Source of the DNA: Caldithrix sp.
GTDB taxonomy: Bacteria; KSB1; UBA2214; DYKH01
NCBI GenBank assembly: GCA_020722685.1
Contig: DYKH01000075.1
Location: 9,157 to 24,991 of the forward strand
Direction of reading: 5' to 3'
Length of the DNA: 15,835 nt
The position numbers and the translations under genes were made by a program. This document shows positions 13,221-15,835 of the stretch, piece by piece. Positions within the stretch are counted from its first letter, which is position 1. The number at the start of each line of letters is the position of its first letter. The notes below the pieces were generated by a model that saw nothing but the letters and a program-made list of their open reading frames with translations, made no database searches and was not told the DNA's origin.

Positions 13221-14225
13221 ATGAAAAAAGTGGTTTTCATTATACTCATAGCCATCTCGATTGATGGCTTTGCCGTTTCCAAGACCGGCACGACCGCGGC
13301 GCAATTTCTGAAAATTGGTGTTGGCGCGCGAGCCACGGCCATGGGTAGCGCCTACGTCGCCTTGGCCAATGATGCCTCTGCCCTCTTTTGGAATCCCGCG
13401 GGCATTGCCCGGCTGTCCGGCAATGAAGCCATTTTGGTGCACACCGAATGGCTGGCCGACATCAACTTTGACTATGGCGGCATAGCCATCAACATGGGAA
13501 CCTTCGGAACAGTCGGCGCGAGCCTGACCATCGTCTCCATGGGAGAAATGCTGGTGCGCACGGAAAAGGAACCCGAAGGTACGGGCGAATATTTCAACGC
13601 CAGTGACGCTTGCGTGGGTCTTGCCTACGCTCGCAGCCTAACCGATCGCTTTTCCATTGGCCTCAACTTTAAATACATTCGTCAGGGAATCTACCACATG
13701 AGCGCAACCGGATTCGCCTTCGACGTCGGCACCATTTTTACCACGCAATTCAACGGCATGCGCATCGGTATGAACATCGCTAATTTCGGCACCAAGATGC
13801 AGATGAGCGGCAAAGACTCCAAAACTTTTATCGACATCAATCCGGACGCTTCCGGCAGCAACTCCACCCTCCCAGCCTATCTGGAAACCAAGGGCTGGTC
13901 ACTGCCGCTGCTTTTCCGCGTCGGCGTTGCCATGGATGCCGTCAACTCCTCATGGAATCGCCTGACCTTGGCGGTAGATGCGTTACATCCCAATGACAAC
14001 AGCGAGCGGGTGAATGCGGGCGTCGAGTATACTTTCCGTGACATGCTGTCTTTGCGCAGCGGCTACCAATCCGCTTGGGGACTGGATGCCGAGGACGGCA
14101 TGACCTTTGGCGCCGGCATGCGCTACCAGTTCGGCTCCAATGCCGCCATCAAGCTGGATTACGCCTATGCCGACTGGGGAAGATTGGAGAATGCGCAGAG
14201 GCTGTCGTTGGGGATAGAGTTTTAG
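13221..14225 (+). CDS. PorV/PorQ-family outer-membrane protein
   Basis: This 334-aa protein belongs to the PorV/PorQ (UPF0164-like) barrel family. Residues 1-18 are a signal peptide. The diagnostic N-terminal block follows: AAQFLKIGVGARATAMGSAY (26-45) and ALFWNPAGIARL (54-65). The rest is alternating beta-strand sequence, ending in Phe (LSLGIEF) as outer-membrane barrels do. In type IX secretion, PorV carries cargo from the translocon to the attachment complex; other members of the family are of unknown role. AGGAG (13208-13212) with 8-nt spacing supports the ATG at 13221. It lies 140 nt after the 1118-aa gene on the same strand, separated by an inverted repeat, and the two may be one transcript. 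The presence of a T9SS sorting domain in the FG-GAP protein upstream fits. Confidence 0.88.
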   Translation: MKKVVFIILIAISIDGFAVSKTGTTAAQFLKIGVGARATAMGSAYVALANDASALFWNPAGIARLSGNEAILVHTEWLADINFDYGGIAINMGTFGTVGASLTIVSMGEMLVRTEKEPEGTGEYFNASDACVGLAYARSLTDRFSIGLNFKYIRQGIYHMSATGFAFDVGTIFTTQFNGMRIGMNIANFGTKMQMSGKDSKTFIDINPDASGSNSTLPAYLETKGWSLPLLFRVGVAMDAVNSSWNRLTLAVDALHPNDNSERVNAGVEYTFRDMLSLRSGYQSAWGLDAEDGMTFGAGMRYQFGSNAAIKLDYAYADWGRLENAQRLSLGIEF

Positions 14226-14243
14226 GAACCAAGGTTACTGCCG

Positions 14244-14266
14244 TTGAGTCAAATGAGTGGACTCAA
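14244..14266. other. Small hairpin after the PorV-like gene
   Basis: TTGAGTC and GACTCAA form a 7-bp stem around a 9-nt loop, 18 nt past the stop. There is no T tract, so at most it is a weak terminator or processing hairpin. Nothing else is recognisable in 14226-14271. Confidence 0.35.
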
Positions 14267-14283
14267 AACCTGGAGGCATGAAA

Positions 14284-14661
14284 ATGGGGCATATATATAC
14301 TGACATGACCGTAAGAGGCAGTAAGGCTGCGATCGAAATGAAGCATGTGCTCATCGATACGGGCGCTTCCTACACGGTGTTGCCAGAGGAGGTTCTGCAA
14401 AAAGTAGGTGCAGGAAGAATTCCTTCAGAGGTCGAGCTATCGTTGGGGAATGGCGAAAAAGTCAAGGCAGAAGCCTATGGGGTGGCCATTACAATTGAAG
14501 GTGTAGAGGCGCCGGCCGTATGCCTTACCTTCAAGGGCGCACAAACTGTAATTGGTGTGGAAACCTTGGAATCCATAGGGCTGAAATTGGATCCCACGAC
14601 CGGCAAATTAGAGTTCACCAGACCAAAGGGAATAGCGTACTTTTTTCATGCGAGTCATTAA
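14284..14661 (+). CDS. Retropepsin-like (clan AA) aspartic protease
   Basis: This 125-aa soluble protein begins MGHIYTDMTV and has the active-site motif LIDTGASYTVLPEEVLQKVG with DTGA at 25-28. A hydrophobic strand follows, and near the C-terminus come TVIGVETLESIGLKLDPTTG (the ILG/VIG-like flap-side motif with L-x-x-xGL) and KLEF. This is the compact bacterial single-lobe aspartyl protease family, which must dimerise to give two catalytic Asp residues. GGAGG (14272-14276) with 7-nt spacing favours the ATG at 14284 over 14278, which would sit almost on the SD. No signal peptide is seen, so it is cytoplasmic. It stands between PorV and a HEPN/MNT pair. Small proteases of this type are often found in accessory regions with TA genes, but a functional link here is only a guess. 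Confidence 0.8.
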   Translation: MGHIYTDMTVRGSKAAIEMKHVLIDTGASYTVLPEEVLQKVGAGRIPSEVELSLGNGEKVKAEAYGVAITIEGVEAPAVCLTFKGAQTVIGVETLESIGLKLDPTTGKLEFTRPKGIAYFFHASH

Positions 14662-14724
14662 ATAACACGTTTTGCTGTTGTGATGTTTCCCATGTGGTGC
14701 GATCTGTCAGTTGGTTGTTAGGTC

Positions 14725-15117
14725 ATGGACTTTGATGTAGAAAAGACGGTGACATATTGGGTGGAAGGGGCGCAGTATGATATAGGTGTTGCGAAAAGTC
14801 TTTTTCAGAAAAGGAAATACCCTTATGCTTTGTTCTTTGGTCACCTTGCGTTAGAAAAGCTTCTAAAGGCGTTAGTGGTTAGGAACACGAAAAAACATGC
14901 CCCATACACCCACTCACTGCCTTTGTTAGCCAGCAAATTGAACCTGACCATCCCAGATAAGACAGAGAAACAGCTTCTTCGCTTTATGGAATTCTATTTG
15001 GAAGCAAGATACCCGGAGGAACAGAGGGTATATTACAAAAAGTGCACGAAAGAATTTGCCCAGCAAAATCTAAAGGACATTAAGAAGGTTTTCAAATGGC
15101 TGAAAGAGCAGTTATAA
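14725..15117 (+). CDS. HEPN-domain protein, putative toxin of HEPN/MNT pair
   Basis: This 130-aa all-helical protein shows the HEPN signature: a conserved helix YPYALFFGHLALEKLLKALV (32-51), then RNTKKH at 53-58, a match to the R-x4-6-H nuclease motif, followed by PYTHSLPLLA. HEPN proteins of this kind are ribonuclease toxins whose partner is a minimal nucleotidyltransferase. That partner overlaps its 3' end by 22 nt (the MNT start at 15096, the HEPN stop at 15117), the usual order for HepT/MntA-type systems. In characterised pairs the MNT modifies a Tyr near the HEPN motif; a Tyr lies three residues after the His here (Y61), so whether that chemistry applies is uncertain. No truncation is seen. 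Confidence 0.87.
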   Translation: MDFDVEKTVTYWVEGAQYDIGVAKSLFQKRKYPYALFFGHLALEKLLKALVVRNTKKHAPYTHSLPLLASKLNLTIPDKTEKQLLRFMEFYLEARYPEEQRVYYKKCTKEFAQQNLKDIKKVFKWLKEQL

Positions 15118-15440
15118 AGATATTAGAAAAGTTTCGAACGGCCATTGAAAAGGAAGGAATACGAGTGGCCAGAATCGTGCTGTATGGCTCGCAAGCCAGT
15201 GGTAAGTTCCGCCGGGATAGCGATATTGATGTCGCCGTCGTCTCGCCCGATTTTGGCAAAGACCGTTTCGAGGAAGGCGTTAGGCTTTTCCAGATTGCCG
15301 GTGACATAGATCCTCGATTAGAGCCGATCCCGGTTTCGGTTGACTCCTTTGAGAGGGATACGTGGATTCCATTAATCTATGAGATTAGAGAAAAGGGCGT
15401 GGAGTTGGGAAGCTTGGGAATTGCGGAATCCGTGCTTTAG
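15096..15440 (+). CDS. Minimal nucleotidyltransferase (MNT), putative antitoxin
   Basis: This 114-aa protein has the MNT active site: IVLYGSQASGKFRRDSDIDVAVV, in which G31-S32 is followed ten residues later by D43-I44-D45, the GS-x10-DxD motif of polymerase-beta-like nucleotidyltransferases. MNT proteins paired with HEPN toxins neutralise them by complex formation and, in studied cases, by adenylylating the toxin. The start overlaps the HEPN gene by 22 nt, which strongly implies coupled translation. The C-terminus is a normal helix-strand ending rather than an added domain. No second catalytic residue set is visible beyond a candidate Asp later in the protein, as expected for this short family. 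Confidence 0.88.
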   Translation: MAERAVIKILEKFRTAIEKEGIRVARIVLYGSQASGKFRRDSDIDVAVVSPDFGKDRFEEGVRLFQIAGDIDPRLEPIPVSVDSFERDTWIPLIYEIREKGVELGSLGIAESVL

Positions 15441-15634
15441 CGATGCCGAATGTCGTTAGAACTTTCCTGGTGATTGGAAGGTGCAGTGAGGAAAGAAGGG
15501 AAATAGCATTTTCCCAAGTCGGCCGGCTAAGCTCGGAAGATGGCAGGACATCCTTTCGAGACGGGAGTTTGTCCTTCCCCTCTCTTCTGAAGGAATCACA
15601 AAATCAAAAAAGTCTTGAAAACGGTTTTAATGAA
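15441..15634. other. Spacer without recognised gene
   Basis: About 190 nt follow the MNT gene. A 70-codon open frame (15443-15655) has a rich Ser/Arg/Glu composition, no recognisable motif and no SD, so I do not call it a gene. A promoter for the following small genes may lie here. Confidence 0.35.
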
Positions 15635-15647
15635 GGGAGGGCCTCGT

Positions 15648-15787
15648 ATGCCTGAGTCCCAGATTGTTGGTGAAAGGCTCACCAAGGCGGAAAAAGCTAT
15701 GATCTTGCCTTTGTATTTGCAACCATCGATCTGAAAACCCATTGGCGTATGTACAGAGAAGATTTTGAGCGGGAGTTGAATAAATGA
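15648..15787 (+). pseudogene. Frameshifted small gene ahead of a DUF5647-like ORF
   Basis: An ATG at 15648 follows a good SD (AGGGAGG, 7-nt spacing) and reads MPESQIVGERLTKAEKAMIL and on to a TGA at 15732-15734, only 28 codons. In another frame from 15674 the sequence KAHQGGKSYDLAFVFATIDL, then KTHWRMYREDFERELNK, reads to a TGA at 15785-15787. This second frame is protein-like, and its stop overlaps the next gene's ATG as ATGA. The natural reading is one gene of about 46 codons with an indel near 15671-15676 joining the two frames. I do not recognise the family. Sequencing error is an alternative to a genuine lesion. Confidence 0.45.
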
Positions 15788-15835
15788 GTGATGATGAAAA
15801 AATCAAAAAGAATCTGGATCTGCATGCCGAATGGA
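15784..15835 (+). CDS. Start of a possible DUF5647-like small protein (cut by window edge)
   Basis: The ATG at 15784 shares ATGA with the preceding stop. The 17 codons visible read MSDDEKIKKNLDLHAEW. This resembles the N-terminus I recall for DUF5647-family proteins, which begin with a charged stretch followed by NxxLxAEx. The assignment is tentative because only the N-terminus is present. Confidence 0.4.
   Translation, partial: MSDDEKIKKNLDLHAEW

Noticed and set aside
15443..15655. 70-codon plus-strand ORF after the MNT gene
   Set aside because: Low-information composition, no motif, no SD, and it overlaps the SD and start of the next small gene.
1..15835. CRISPR array, tRNA, rRNA, full insertion sequence or phage module
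   Set aside because: No regularly spaced direct repeats, no tRNA cloverleaf, no rRNA-like sequence, no intact transposase or structural phage gene were seen by eye.

Overview
The window looks like a chromosomal segment from an uncultured or poorly characterised member of the Bacteroidota/FCB side of the tree (KSB1, Calditrichota or Zixibacteria-like are my best guesses; this is inference). The basis is the gene set: a FG-GAP repeat protein ending in a type IX secretion (T9SS) type A sorting domain, a TonB-dependent receptor with an N-terminal carboxypeptidase-regulatory-like domain, a very large secreted fibronectin-type-III protein with a C-terminal sorting-like domain, and a PorV/PorQ-family outer-membrane protein. 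All four are on the + strand and carry evident signal peptides.

Layout. (1) Positions 1-476: the 3' end of a small antitoxin-like gene, then a non-coding stretch holding a diverged 25-bp inverted repeat. (2) 477-3446: the FG-GAP/T9SS cargo protein, closed by a near-perfect hairpin terminator. (3) 3447-5156: an accessory patch with a DUF6883/DUF4926 pair, a small ORF overlapping a truncated nucleotidyltransferase, a 159-bp MITE-like inverted-repeat element, an orphan antitoxin-like gene and a minus-strand ORF fragment. (4) 5157-7976: the TonB-dependent receptor. (5) 7977-9613: a second accessory patch with the collapsed remains of a DUF4258/YgiT-type zinc-finger module, a PIN (VapC-like) toxin with a 59-codon partner, and a BrnT toxin overlapping an antitoxin. 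(6) 9725-13081: the 1118-aa secreted protein, an inverted-repeat spacer, then the PorV/PorQ-like protein (13221-14225). (7) 14284-15835: a third accessory patch with a small retropepsin-like aspartic protease, an overlapping HEPN/MNT toxin-antitoxin pair, a frameshifted small gene and the start of a possible DUF5647-like gene.

How it fits together. The four large genes plausibly form an outer-membrane and surface set: a TonB-dependent receptor, a secreted multidomain partner, a PorV/PorQ-type shuttle or barrel protein, and a T9SS-exported beta-propeller protein. Each junction except that between the 1118-aa protein and PorV is filled with small, partly decayed toxin-antitoxin-type genes. At least six such modules are visible, in states from intact to fragments. 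Three of them carry copies of one antitoxin family (positions 2-82, 4662-4889, 9352-9561). The most noteworthy observations are the graveyard of TA modules between surface genes, the zinc-finger antitoxin pseudogene with a nonsense codon at an expected Cys, the MITE-like element beside the truncated nucleotidyltransferase, and an FG-GAP array whose spacing fits two seven-bladed propellers.
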